Of a stretch of 64,000 nt of DNA, positions 52,954-61,896 are shown in pieces (the stretch's first letter is position 1; the number at the start of each line of letters is the position of its first letter). Made by a program: the position numbers and the translations under genes. The stretch spans positions 124,001 to 188,000 of the forward strand of contig CANNDL010000004.1 of the NCBI GenBank assembly GCA_947503435.1. Direction: 5' to 3'. This DNA is from an uncultured Kangiella sp. (GTDB lineage: Bacteria > Pseudomonadota > Gammaproteobacteria > Enterobacterales > Kangiellaceae). Under the pieces are notes generated by a model that saw only the letters and a program-made list of their open reading frames with translations, searched no databases and was not told the origin of the DNA.

Positions 52954-54029
52954 ATAGACATGACGCCAACAAGCATTGACAGAGTTGCTATAAATATAAG
53001 CACAAAAAAGTATAAAAATGCAAAGAAGCAGAATCTCCAAAGAGTCGCCCACCAGCCACGCTTGTAGAACCATTTTTGAGAAAGGTAAAGATATACAATT
53101 CCTAAAACGGAAAAGATTAATTCCATTGGGAATGGCTCTAACACTGGAAATGCGGAGGTTAGCTTAAACCATCCTAGATAGATTAGAATAATTGCGAAAA
53201 GAAAACTATGACTGTGCATCAGCAAGACTAAATGCTCGACATAGATTCTTTTCGACAAGAAATAAAATATGCTTAACAATAAGGCTAGTAGCGGCAAACT
53301 CATGAAGAAAACTTGTGGTATAACTTCAATAAAATTTTGAAATATGGATAAACCGAATTCAGCTTTAGCTTTTGTTTGCTGATCTTCGGGTAGAAACTTA
53401 ATTGAATCGAACCGTTCACAAAGCGTTTCCATGCTAGAGTCTAAGCGAGTATCTAACCAATTTGGCCAAATGTTAATGATTTCTTTTGGATCCGTTGTAC
53501 AGCCGTCTTTCCCATTAAACTGAGAATCACCCGTTAAGGAAAAGCGAAAGGTTGAGCCGTCATTGATTTCAATGCCATCATTATCAACTTCCTGTTTGAC
53601 ATCGGTAAGAACTTGCTTTGCAACCTCTGAGTCAGTTTCAGCAATAGCCTTGTCTAGCTCTGCTTGTACTTGTTGTTTTTCTTCTGCGGTTTTGGGTTGA
53701 TTTAATCCGTTTAAATCGAGTTCTGTAACATTTAAGCCGCCAAAATTGGTCATTAAAAAGAAAATGATCGATAGCAACAAATAGAGCCTGATTGGCGTAA
53801 TGTAGTGATTCTTATGATGAGAATTTCTGAAATAGTCTAAACTTAATGCCGCAGGCTTAGCTAATTTGGCCGCGGTTTTGTAGATTTTTGAATCGTAGCC
53901 AAGCCAGTCTTCTACAAACTCTACAAATAGCTCTTTTAGACTTCGATTAGGGCGAAAGTTTTTTTGACCACATTGGCCGCAAAATTTATCTGCGGTGATA
54001 CGCTCAGCTTGATTGGATTGCTCGCCCAT
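52950..54029 (-). CDS. DUF3667 membrane protein with zinc-finger-like start
   Basis: A 359-residue protein. Near the N-terminus CGQCGQKNFRPNRSLKELFV holds one CxxC pair, a possible half-ribbon (DUF3667 proteins often start this way). A first helix (LYLLLSIIFFLMTNFG) is followed by an acidic soluble region of about 150 residues and then four helices (VFFMSLPLLALLLSIFYFL to the end). The motif YRNS/YITPIRLYL-like stretch (HHKNHYITPIRLYLLLSI) is typical. Function unknown. Its presence beside the cox assembly genes may be accidental. Confidence 0.85.
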   Translation of the reverse strand: MGEQSNQAERITADKFCGQCGQKNFRPNRSLKELFVEFVEDWLGYDSKIYKTAAKLAKPAALSLDYFRNSHHKNHYITPIRLYLLLSIIFFLMTNFGGLNVTELDLNGLNQPKTAEEKQQVQAELDKAIAETDSEVAKQVLTDVKQEVDNDGIEINDGSTFRFSLTGDSQFNGKDGCTTDPKEIINIWPNWLDTRLDSSMETLCERFDSIKFLPEDQQTKAKAEFGLSIFQNFIEVIPQVFFMSLPLLALLLSIFYFLSKRIYVEHLVLLMHSHSFLFAIILIYLGWFKLTSAFPVLEPFPMELIFSVLGIVYLYLSQKWFYKRGWWATLWRFCFFAFLYFFVLIFIATLSMLVGVMSI

Positions 54030-54073
54030 AACTTATTGATCTAAAAGGTTTATTGAATAATAACTAATAACGA

Positions 54074-54301
54074 TTAATTAGGCAAAATTTGAGTGCGTAG
54101 GTTAATCACTTCAAAATAATGCAGTAGAATGATGGTTGCGAATAAGAGGCTGCTTAGAGCTATTCGCCATTGTAGTGATTTAAGTAGTTTTTTGCTCGAC
54201 TCTGGATCACCCTTACCTAAAAAGAATAGTCCTCGAAAAAGGCTGAATAAAATGGCCAGCATGAATATAATAACGACAATATTTAACCAAGAAATTCCCA
54301 T
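54074..54301 (-). CDS. DUF2909 twin-helix membrane protein of cox clusters
   Basis: A 75-residue protein (ATG at 54301; a TTG at 54313 is less likely). Two membrane helices (LNIVVIIFMLAILFSLFRGLF and ALSSLLFATIILLHYFEVI) flank a polar loop with GKGDPESSKKLLKSLQWRI, the DUF2909 hallmark. Such genes regularly lie on the opposite strand between coxC and the SURF1 gene, as if part of oxidase biogenesis. It is divergent from the SURF1 gene here. Function unknown. Confidence 0.82.
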   Translation of the reverse strand: MGISWLNIVVIIFMLAILFSLFRGLFFLGKGDPESSKKLLKSLQWRIALSSLLFATIILLHYFEVINLRTQILPN

Positions 54302-54383
54302 ATCAAAACCCAAGTATTATTTATTGAGCAGATTATACGCTAAATAAAATTAGAATCCGACGGCTTTGTATAGAACTTAAATT

Positions 54384-55184
54384 ATGGCTAACTCTTTTTG
54401 GCAGCGCCTTATACATCAATCACTATTCCAATTCTCGATAGGAAAAAGAGTCTTTGCGCCGAGCTTATTTCCTACGATAGTCTTTTTGTTGCTGCTTCCA
54501 ACCTTATTAAGGCTTGGAGTTTGGCAGTTAGATAGGGCGCAAGAAAAGCGAGATATACAAGCTAATTTAATAGAGAAGTCGGCCATCGATGCCATTTCGC
54601 TTGAAGAAGCTTTAAAGCAAAACAACCCCGACCAAGCATCGGTGGTGTTTCTTGGGCAACCACTGACTCAAGAGTTTTTAGTGATTGATAATCAAAAGCA
54701 AGGTCGTCAATTGGGCTATGAAATTCTAGGCTTGTATCAAGCGGAAGATTACACTCAACCGATATTGATCAGCCGCGGTTGGTTACCAAGAAAGGATTTT
54801 TATCAAAAAGTTCCTGACATCCCAGAGTTCGCGGATCCAATTATCAAAGGGAATCTCTATTTATCGAAAGGTGCCAATCAAGTAGTCGCTTCAAATGCTC
54901 AATGGGAGCAATTTGATAATAAGCACTTAATTGGTCAGTTTGATATGCAAACAATTGAAGAAAAAGTCGCGCAAATGGGGTATCATATCGCGCCTTTTGT
55001 GGTGCGCCAGAAGCCAGAGGAAGAGTCGCCTTTTGTGCGTAATTGGCCAATTATTGCAAGTCCGCCGGAAAAGCATACAGCATATGCACTACAGTGGTTT
55101 GCAATGGCATTGGCATTAGTCATTATTTTTGTGGTGGTTAACACCAAACGCTTAAAATTTAGCGCTAGTAAAGAAGAGATCTAA
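54384..55184 (+). CDS. SURF1-family cytochrome oxidase biogenesis protein
   Basis: A 266-residue protein with one helix near each end (SLFPTIVFLLLLPTLLRLGVW and HTAYALQWFAMALALVIIFVVV) and a periplasmic beta-rich domain between. Signature pieces are LGVWQLDRAQEKR, QGRQLGYEILGLYQ and ILISRGWLPRKDF, with NWPIIASPPEKHTAYALQWF before the final helix. SURF1 assists heme a insertion into subunit I. It is 1 bp before a conserved membrane protein and leads the biogenesis half of the cox cluster. Confidence 0.94.
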   Translation: MANSFWQRLIHQSLFQFSIGKRVFAPSLFPTIVFLLLLPTLLRLGVWQLDRAQEKRDIQANLIEKSAIDAISLEEALKQNNPDQASVVFLGQPLTQEFLVIDNQKQGRQLGYEILGLYQAEDYTQPILISRGWLPRKDFYQKVPDIPEFADPIIKGNLYLSKGANQVVASNAQWEQFDNKHLIGQFDMQTIEEKVAQMGYHIAPFVVRQKPEEESPFVRNWPIIASPPEKHTAYALQWFAMALALVIIFVVVNTKRLKFSASKEEI

Positions 55185-55185
55185 A

Positions 55186-55848
55186 ATGAGTAATAGTAAT
55201 GGCGTGAAGCCACTTGATGAAAAGACTAAGCGTCAAAATCGACGCGTAATTTCTGGATTGTTTTTGCTGTTTGTAGTGCCAGTGGTATTGGCCTATACCG
55301 CTTATTATATGGGCTGGTTTACGCAGGCCACTAAAAACAAAGGCGTCTTATTAGAAAAGGTTTATCAGTGCCCTAGAGACGAAATGCCTGATGAGCCGTC
55401 ATATCCTTGCTTTGAGAACTTTGCTTGGACTGATGCAGATGGTAATCCATTACATTTTAAAAATTTTGAGACTCAGTGGTGGTGGATCTATTTCCCTAAA
55501 TCCAATGAATGTGATGCCGAATGTGATTTAAATATGGAGTTTTTAGCTAGAACTCACCAAGGCTTAGCCAAACGTATTGAGAAGCTCACTCGATTAGCAG
55601 TGTTCCCTAGCGAAGTGAATTATACTGATCCGCTAGAAAAGCCAGAACAGTTACAACTAGCGAAGGGCAACGGTCAACCGCATATTGGTTCTGGTGCAAA
55701 ACTAGAAGCGGGCAAAATTTACGCGATGGACGTTCATGGCAATATATTTATGCAGTATGAGCCAGTGAAAACTGAGGAAGAAGCTCGTCTTAAAGCTAAA
55801 GATCTGCGTGATGATATTGTTCGCGCTATGCGCAATACAGGTTTATAA
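55186..55848 (+). CDS. Conserved membrane protein of the cox biogenesis cluster
   Basis: A 220-residue protein with one N-terminal helix (VISGLFLLFVVPVVLAYTAYY) and a presumed periplasmic domain. That domain has several cysteines (VYQCPRDEMPDEPSYPCFEN, NECDAECDLN), which might hold copper or a disulfide. The layout recalls thioredoxin-like Sco proteins, but no CxxxC of the Sco kind is clear. Genes of this kind usually lie between surf1 and ctaA in gammaproteobacterial cox clusters. Role unknown, probably assembly. Confidence 0.75.
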   Translation: MSNSNGVKPLDEKTKRQNRRVISGLFLLFVVPVVLAYTAYYMGWFTQATKNKGVLLEKVYQCPRDEMPDEPSYPCFENFAWTDADGNPLHFKNFETQWWWIYFPKSNECDAECDLNMEFLARTHQGLAKRIEKLTRLAVFPSEVNYTDPLEKPEQLQLAKGNGQPHIGSGAKLEAGKIYAMDVHGNIFMQYEPVKTEEEARLKAKDLRDDIVRAMRNTGL

Positions 55849-55860
55849 GAGTACAAAGCC

Positions 55861-56955
55861 ATGAGTAAAAAAGCATTAAGAAACTTTGTTGCCTTTGCCA
55901 TTTTATTAACATTAACAGTGATTTTATTAGGCGCTTGGACTCGTTTGGAAGATGCAGGATTGGGTTGTCCTGACTGGCCAGGTTGCTATGGTCATTACAC
56001 GGTTCCCCAAGATTCGGAATACATAGCCAAAGCTGAGGTTGAGTATAATCAAAAATTTGAAGCGGAGAAGGCGTGGCCCGAAATGATTCATCGCTACTTC
56101 GCTTCCACTTTAGGCTTAGTCGTTTTAATTATATTTGTGGGCGCGTTAATTGGTCGCAAAAAAGATTCAAGCATTCCCATTGTATTGCCAAGTATATTAT
56201 TGCCATTGGTCATATTCCAAGGTTTACTTGGTATGTGGACGGTGACCCTTAAGGTACACCCCTTTATTGTGATGAGCCATTTAATGGGCGGCTTTACTAC
56301 CATCTCGCTATTATTCTTATACTACTTACAATTGCGTCCAAAAATCGTTTCTTTATCACAAGTAGTCGCTAAGAAATTTAAAGGGTTTGCCTTAATAGGC
56401 TTGGTATTAGTCGCCGTACAAATTGCTTTAGGTGGTTGGACAGCTTCAAATTACGCAGCAACCATTTGCACCGATTTGCCTGTGTGTAATTCAGGCTGGA
56501 CTAAAAATGTCGACTTCAAAGAAGGTTTTGATTTATGGCAGAAAGGTTTTGAATTCGATGAATTTAAAATCCACGAAGATGAAAAAAAACTAGCGGATCT
56601 GAATAAAGCTCAAGGTAAAGCTTTTATCAACTATGAGGGCGGAGTCTTATCGAGTGAAGGTAAAGTGGCCATTCACGTCACTCATCGTTTTGGAGCTTAC
56701 TTAGTATTTATTATTGTAGGAATTCTCGCGATACTTTTAATGCGGGAAAAAGATAGCGTATTGTTACGTCAGTTTGGTCGAGCAATCGCTTTTGTCTTAT
56801 TGCTGCAAATGGCATTGGGCATTTCAAATATTGTATTTAGTTTGCCACTTCTGGTTGCTGTAGCTCACAATGGCGGTGGTGTTTTGTTATTACTGACCAT
56901 GATTGCAACTAACTATGTAGTGAATTGGCAATTTCGATTAAAGGGCGCTCAATAA
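55861..56955 (+). CDS. ctaA: Heme A synthase
   Basis: A 364-residue membrane protein converting heme O to heme A. It shows ILLGAWTRLEDAGLGCPDWPGCYG, given as LGAWTRLEDAGLGCPDWPG, with the glutamate and cysteine of the first half. Heme-ligand histidines occur in MIHRYFASTLGLVV, HPFIVMSHLMGG, AIHVTHRFGAYLV and LVAVAHNGGGVLLL. The long loop (residues 205-265) is typical of proteobacterial COX15 type. The stop overlaps the ctaB start by one base (TAATG). Confidence 0.96.
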   Translation: MSKKALRNFVAFAILLTLTVILLGAWTRLEDAGLGCPDWPGCYGHYTVPQDSEYIAKAEVEYNQKFEAEKAWPEMIHRYFASTLGLVVLIIFVGALIGRKKDSSIPIVLPSILLPLVIFQGLLGMWTVTLKVHPFIVMSHLMGGFTTISLLFLYYLQLRPKIVSLSQVVAKKFKGFALIGLVLVAVQIALGGWTASNYAATICTDLPVCNSGWTKNVDFKEGFDLWQKGFEFDEFKIHEDEKKLADLNKAQGKAFINYEGGVLSSEGKVAIHVTHRFGAYLVFIIVGILAILLMREKDSVLLRQFGRAIAFVLLLQMALGISNIVFSLPLLVAVAHNGGGVLLLLTMIATNYVVNWQFRLKGAQ

Positions 56956-57872
56956 TGGTAGATAAAGCATACAAAATTGATCGTCCGGTAACTTGGCGCG
57001 ATTACTATGAGATGACCAAGCCAAAAGTGGTCTATCTATTGGTATTTACAGCAATCGTGGGCATGTTTCTTGCAAATGATGTAGCTAAAAGTTGGTTTCC
57101 GCCTTTAAGTGCTTTAATTTGGGGAACACTAGGTATTGGTTTTGCTTCAGGGGCAGCCGCTGTAGTTAATCATGTTGTTGATGCCAGAATTGATACAATC
57201 ATGGCCAGAACTATGCAGCGCCCAGTTGCGCAAGGTCGTGTCGAGCCAAAAAAAGCCGTAATTTTTGCTGCTGTTTTAGCTCTGATTGCTATGGCTATGT
57301 TGTGGTTTTTAGTTAATCCATTAACTGCAATATTAACCTTAGGCGGCTTGGTGGGTTATGCCTTTATTTACACAATGTTTTTAAAGCGTGCTACGCCACA
57401 AAATATCGTAATTGGCGGTCTATCAGGAGCCATCCCACCGCTTCTTGGCTGGACTTCAGTAACCGGATCGGCTGATCCGTACGCATGGTTATTAGTTTTA
57501 ATTATCTTTACTTGGACGCCGCCACATTTCTGGGCTTTGTCGATCCATAGAATTGAAGATTATGCCAAAGCAGAAATTCCGATGTTACCTGTCACTCATG
57601 GTGAAGAATTTACTAAGACCTCAATCTTACTGTATTGCGTATTATTGATTTTATCGACACTGCTACCTTATTTAACAGGCATGAGTGGAGTGATTTATTT
57701 AGTTGGTGCCGTCGCTTTAGGCTTATGGTTTTTATATTACTGCTTGGTTTTAAAGTATCGTGAGACAGAAGGTGTTGCCATGAAAACCTTTGGTGTTTCT
57801 ATTGGTTACTTAACTCTATTGTTTGTAGTGTTGTTACTGGATCATTACCTAAAGCCAGTGATTGGGTTTTAA
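56955..57872 (+). CDS. ctaB: Protoheme IX farnesyltransferase (heme O synthase)
   Basis: A 305-residue UbiA-family enzyme attaching farnesyl to protoheme, giving heme O for CtaA. I chose the ATG at 56955, which overlaps the ctaA stop; an upstream reading would run into that gene. Prenyl-diphosphate motifs are VNHVVDARIDTIMARTMQRP (NxxxDxxxD) and the second loop (WALSIHRIEDYAKAEIPMLP). Start MVDKAYKIDRPVTWRDYYEM contains the typical TKPKVV after it. About nine helices. Confidence 0.96.
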   Translation: MVDKAYKIDRPVTWRDYYEMTKPKVVYLLVFTAIVGMFLANDVAKSWFPPLSALIWGTLGIGFASGAAAVVNHVVDARIDTIMARTMQRPVAQGRVEPKKAVIFAAVLALIAMAMLWFLVNPLTAILTLGGLVGYAFIYTMFLKRATPQNIVIGGLSGAIPPLLGWTSVTGSADPYAWLLVLIIFTWTPPHFWALSIHRIEDYAKAEIPMLPVTHGEEFTKTSILLYCVLLILSTLLPYLTGMSGVIYLVGAVALGLWFLYYCLVLKYRETEGVAMKTFGVSIGYLTLLFVVLLLDHYLKPVIGF

Positions 57873-57881
57873 GGATAGGTC

Positions 57882-58541
57882 ATGGATATGAAGAAAAAAA
57901 TTCAAGCTAATGCTATTGCATATTTTCTGGTTGCAATCGCTGCTGCAGTAATTGGTGTTTTTGCTTATAAATTCTTAATGGCTCCTAAGCCTTTGCAGTT
58001 AATTAGCACATTTCCAAAACTAAACCCTATAGTTGCATTTAAAGCTAAGAATCATGATGGTAAAGCATTTACGGAAAAAGATTTTATCGGTAAGTGGAGT
58101 ATAGTTTTTTTTGGTTTTACCACTTGTCCCGATATTTGCCCAACAACTATGATGGATATGAATCAAGTGCAAAAGGGCCTTGCTGATAAGTGGCAAAAAG
58201 ACACTCAGTTTGTTTTTATTTCGGTGGATCCAGAGCGTGACACGATAGAAAAACTTGCGAATTATGTGCCAGCCTTCAACCCTGAGTTTATTGGTCTAAA
58301 TATGGATTTGAATCAAACTCGCGAAGTAACCAAACATTTAGGCGTTGCTTTTATGAAGACACCTGCACATGACAATAATCCTGATAACTATATGGTTGAT
58401 CATACCGCTCGCTGGTTTATTGTTGATCCACTGGGTCGCCGGTTTGGATTGATAAACCCAACTGACGCACTAGGCCAAGACTTAGTATCGTTAGTGATTG
58501 AAGATTATCAGAATCTTCGTAAGCAAGTAAAAATCAACTAA
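57882..58541 (+). CDS. sco: SCO1/SenC-family copper chaperone
   Basis: A 219-residue thioredoxin-like protein with one N-terminal anchor (NAIAYFLVAIAAAVIGVFAY). The copper-binding CxxxC is in TTCPDICPTTMMD, and the distal histidine is in MVDHTARWFIVDP. FVFISVDPERDTIEKLANYV matches the family. Sco prepares the CuA site in subunit II. A strong AAGGATAGG precedes the ATG. Last gene of the biogenesis operon; the MATE gene follows after 6 bp. Confidence 0.96.
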   Translation: MDMKKKIQANAIAYFLVAIAAAVIGVFAYKFLMAPKPLQLISTFPKLNPIVAFKAKNHDGKAFTEKDFIGKWSIVFFGFTTCPDICPTTMMDMNQVQKGLADKWQKDTQFVFISVDPERDTIEKLANYVPAFNPEFIGLNMDLNQTREVTKHLGVAFMKTPAHDNNPDNYMVDHTARWFIVDPLGRRFGLINPTDALGQDLVSLVIEDYQNLRKQVKIN

Positions 58542-58547
58542 ACCGCT

Positions 58548-59912
58548 ATGAAAATTTGGTCGTTCTCAGCGATCCAAAATGATCTAAAAAATTCCACAGC
58601 ACATAAACAGACTTGGCGCATTGCTGCGCCAATGGTCTTATCTAATATGACCATCCCTTTAGTGGGGCTGGTTGACTCCGCTGTCATGGGGCACCTTTCA
58701 GAAGATTATTATTTAGCCGCAGTAGGTTTGGGCTCAGCCTTGTTTACTTTTATTATTTGGGCCATGAGTTTTCTGAGAATGATTACTACTGGGCTGGTAG
58801 CTCAGGCAGTAGGAGCGCAAAACTACAATGCAGTTCGGCAGTGGTTGTATCTACCAAGTATATTAGCGATTATTATTTCAGGTTTGGTGTTAGCACTAAA
58901 TCCCTGGCTCATAGAACTTATAATTTGGTGGATAGATGGTTCCAAACAAGTAGAAGCAAAAGTCATCGAGTATTGGGATTTCCGAATCCTTGGTCTGCCA
59001 GTTAGCTTGTTAAACGCTGTGTTGATCGGTTGGTATTTAGGCATGCAGAATGCTCGAATACCATTCATTATGCTAATGCTGACTAATATTAGTAATGCAG
59101 TTTTAGATTGGTGGTTTGTCTCTATTGGGATGGATGTGGATGGCGTAGCTTTAGCAAGCGTAATAGCTGAAGCATTAGGGTTGCTAGTTGCTGTCGCGGC
59201 TTTACCTACTCTGTTAAAAAGATTCCCGATTAAAGAAAAATTAGTTCTTGCATGGAATAAACTAGGTTATTTATTAAATCTAAATAAGGATTTGATGATC
59301 AGAACTTTGGCTCTTGAAACTGTGTTATTTACTATTCATGCACGAGGTTCTGAGTTAGGCGATCAGGTGATGGCAATTAACGCTATTCTGCTTAATTTTT
59401 TACTAGTGGTGGCAAATGGCTTGGATGGTGTAGCTAATGCAGTAGAAGCCCTGGTAGGCAAGGCAATGGGCCGTAAGAATTGGCTTGAGTTCAGAAGCTC
59501 CCTAGTGATAGGTGGATTTTGGTCCTTGTTGTTGAGCATTGTTTTTAGCCTAGTATTTGTGTTATTTGGATTTGAATTTATCCAATGGATTACGGATATT
59601 GAACTACTACAAGAAGCCATAAAACCTTATTTGTATTACTCCATCCTTGTTCCCTTGATTTCAGTGGCAAGTTTTTGGTTAGATGGAATTTTTATTGGCG
59701 CTTCGGCCATTAGGACCATGCGCAATTCAATGATGGTCGCTTTAGTTATTGGCTTTATTCCAGCATATTACTTGCTTAAACCGTTGGCTGCTCATGGGAT
59801 ATGGTTAGCATATTTTAGCTTTATGTTGACCCGTGCTGTATCTTCTTGGTATTTCTTTAACCGAGGGTTAAAGCAAGGACGCTATATTTCGCTAGATCTT
59901 ATTTATAAATAG
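58548..59912 (+). CDS. MATE-family efflux transporter (DinF-like)
   Basis: A 454-residue membrane protein with about 12 helices in two halves. It starts WRIAAPMVLSNMTIPLVGLV with DSAVMGHLSEDYYLAAVGLG, the DinF-type MATE signature. Later pieces are FLRMITTGLVAQAVGAQNY and ANAVEALVGKAMGRKNWLEF. It likely exports cationic or other toxic organics with H+ or Na+ entry. It is close to sco (6 bp), so read-through is likely, but a function in oxidase assembly is not implied. The stop overlaps the convergent acyltransferase gene by 14 bp. Confidence 0.92.
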   Translation: MKIWSFSAIQNDLKNSTAHKQTWRIAAPMVLSNMTIPLVGLVDSAVMGHLSEDYYLAAVGLGSALFTFIIWAMSFLRMITTGLVAQAVGAQNYNAVRQWLYLPSILAIIISGLVLALNPWLIELIIWWIDGSKQVEAKVIEYWDFRILGLPVSLLNAVLIGWYLGMQNARIPFIMLMLTNISNAVLDWWFVSIGMDVDGVALASVIAEALGLLVAVAALPTLLKRFPIKEKLVLAWNKLGYLLNLNKDLMIRTLALETVLFTIHARGSELGDQVMAINAILLNFLLVVANGLDGVANAVEALVGKAMGRKNWLEFRSSLVIGGFWSLLLSIVFSLVFVLFGFEFIQWITDIELLQEAIKPYLYYSILVPLISVASFWLDGIFIGASAIRTMRNSMMVALVIGFIPAYYLLKPLAAHGIWLAYFSFMLTRAVSSWYFFNRGLKQGRYISLDLIYK

Positions 59913-60810
59913 AGTCCATTCCTTCTGGCAAAGTTTTAAAGCGGCGATGGACCCAATAATACTGCTCAGGTCCTTTATTAATCGATTCTTCTAGCACCTG
60001 ATTCATGAGTGTGCAGTCAGCTAAATCGTCACCACTGAATTGGATCTCAGGAAGCACTTCGATAATCATTTTACCGTTTTCTTTATGGTAGCTAACGGGC
60101 AAAACTTTAGCGTTACCGATTTTTGCAATTCGAATAGGTGAGTTTAAAGTGGCCATTGGTTTACCATAAAAAGGTGCAAATACGGTGCTTTTTGTGCCCA
60201 TATCTTGATCGGGCATAAACCATATACTTTTGCCTGCTTTAAGCCATTTACCAATAGTGCGAATGTCATTACGACCTAACGTTTGAGTACGATTATTGCG
60301 ACCTTTTTGAATATGATAATCAAGTGCTGGATTTTTATTGGGGCGATAAAAGGCTGCAAAGTCCAAGTATTTGGCCATTAAAGCGCCAGCCAGCTCAAGA
60401 CTTGTGATGTGATAGCCTAAGAACAATATGCCCTGTCCGGATTGTTTTGCCTTTTCATAGTGTTCTAAACCACGAACTTCGTGATATTTTTCAAGATCTT
60501 TAAAGGGTTTATACCAGGCGGCACATAATTCAATAAATCCAATACCTAAGGACTTAAAATGATCTTTACATAGCTTTGCACGTTCTTCTTCAGCCATTTG
60601 AGGGAAACAATAAGCTAAATTGGCTAACACAATTTTACGGCGACTTTTGACCAGATATAGTAGTTTTCCAATAGCTGTCCCTAGGAAATTAATAACGGGG
60701 TAGGGGAGGCGCCCAATAAGTTTTAGGCCACCAAATAAAACAGCATACAAATGGACGCTAAGCCCTTTTGGTTTTTTAGTTATCGTAGCCTGTTGTTGCT
60801 CTTTCGTCAT
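59899..60810 (-). CDS. LpxL/LpxM-family lipid A acyltransferase
   Basis: A 303-residue inner-membrane-associated enzyme adding secondary acyl chains to Kdo2-lipid A. Typical pieces are the catalytic HxxxxE dyad in FLGYHITSLELAGALMAKY, FYRPNKNPALDYHI, the second box GKSIWFMPDQDMG and VFAPFYGKPMATL. The N-terminus has the expected amphipathic/hydrophobic region. Whether it is LpxL or LpxM cannot be decided. It complements the LPS genes at 50112-51955. Confidence 0.92.
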   Translation of the reverse strand: MTKEQQQATITKKPKGLSVHLYAVLFGGLKLIGRLPYPVINFLGTAIGKLLYLVKSRRKIVLANLAYCFPQMAEEERAKLCKDHFKSLGIGFIELCAAWYKPFKDLEKYHEVRGLEHYEKAKQSGQGILFLGYHITSLELAGALMAKYLDFAAFYRPNKNPALDYHIQKGRNNRTQTLGRNDIRTIGKWLKAGKSIWFMPDQDMGTKSTVFAPFYGKPMATLNSPIRIAKIGNAKVLPVSYHKENGKMIIEVLPEIQFSGDDLADCTLMNQVLEESINKGPEQYYWVHRRFKTLPEGMDSIYK

Positions 60811-60926
60811 AGGGTTACAGCGTATTTAAAGTAGATTCATTGTAACGAGAAATAGGCTAATTACAAAATAGGATTAATCTGTAATAATGAATCTTAAGTG
60901 AGTTTTTTTCCGAGAATAAAAAGCCA

Positions 60927-61316
60927 GTGAATAAACACTTTATTTTGCACGGTGCCATGTTTATGGCAATTGCTGTTGCATTAGGAGCTATGGCGTCGCA
61001 TGGTCTTAAATCATTGTCGGACTCGTCTTTATACTTGTTTCGACTCGGTGTTCAATACCAGATTTATCATGCTATTGGCTTAATTGCTATTGGCATAATG
61101 ATCGGGCAATTACCTAATAAACCGTTAATTTTAGCAGGAAGATTAATGTTCTTTGGCATTATACTGTTCAGTGGTGGACTGTATCTTTTTGCTATTTCAG
61201 GCGTTGAAGCGACTAAACTTATCATTCCCGTAGGCGGCTTTTGCCTGATTGGAAGTTGGTTATGCATTGTTTGGTCTATTTTTAGTAAAGCAGAATCAAA
61301 CAAGGACAAACTGTGA
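60927..61316 (+). CDS. DUF423 family membrane protein
   Basis: A 129-residue protein starting with GTG at 60927. The N-terminus MNKHFILHGAMFMAIAVALG with AMASHGLKSL is the DUF423 pattern (the gGAxGAHGL-like segment). Four helices are predicted by eye. The stop overlaps the next start by 4 bp (GTGA). Function unknown. Upstream bases 60811-60926 form a divergent promoter gap with the acyltransferase gene. Confidence 0.88.
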   Translation: MNKHFILHGAMFMAIAVALGAMASHGLKSLSDSSLYLFRLGVQYQIYHAIGLIAIGIMIGQLPNKPLILAGRLMFFGIILFSGGLYLFAISGVEATKLIIPVGGFCLIGSWLCIVWSIFSKAESNKDKL

Positions 61317-61828
61317 ACAAGGTTCCCGAGCTTCAAAAAAATAACTCAAATGAATTAGAAGAATGGATTGAAGATTTTTGGCAGTGGTCTTGCCATATTT
61401 ACCAAAACCAAGAAGTCTCTAAGATTTGTATCGCAGTGCAAGATACTTTGGGTTTAAATGTTAATTATATGCTAATGGCTTTATGGTCAAACTATAAACA
61501 TATTCCAATTAGCCTAGAAAATTGGCAGTTGATCGAAACTGATTCTTCATCAGCAGTCGATGCGATTAATTACATTCGGCAGAAGCGCGTTGCTTTAAAA
61601 GGAAAATCTGAAGAAGCCTATCAGCAAGCGTTGCTGATAGAGTTAAAGGCAGAGCAACAGCATCAAAGGCTTGCTATACAGTCTTTATATAAACAATTTC
61701 TAGGATTTAGAAATGAGAGCTTAGCGCAAGAAAATCTCAAAAATTATTTGGAATCACACCAAGTCCGCACTGAAGATCAAGATACGGTACAGCAATTAGG
61801 CTTGCTGGTTCAAAACATCAGCCTTTAA
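61313..61828 (+). CDS. TIGR02444/DUF2390 family protein
   Basis: A 171-residue soluble, helical protein starting at a GTG that overlaps the DUF423 stop. Its family signature is FWQWSCHIYQNQEVSKICIA followed by VQDTLGLNVNYMLMALWSNY. A helical, glutamine-rich C-terminus follows (QALLIELKAEQQHQRLAIQS). The family is found mostly in gammaproteobacteria; the function is unknown. Confidence 0.88.
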   Translation: MNKVPELQKNNSNELEEWIEDFWQWSCHIYQNQEVSKICIAVQDTLGLNVNYMLMALWSNYKHIPISLENWQLIETDSSSAVDAINYIRQKRVALKGKSEEAYQQALLIELKAEQQHQRLAIQSLYKQFLGFRNESLAQENLKNYLESHQVRTEDQDTVQQLGLLVQNISL

Positions 61829-61896
61829 TACTTGATTTTGCGGGGGAAACTACTGCAAAATGCTTGCTGATTTTAATTTTATAACTAGGTAACACC

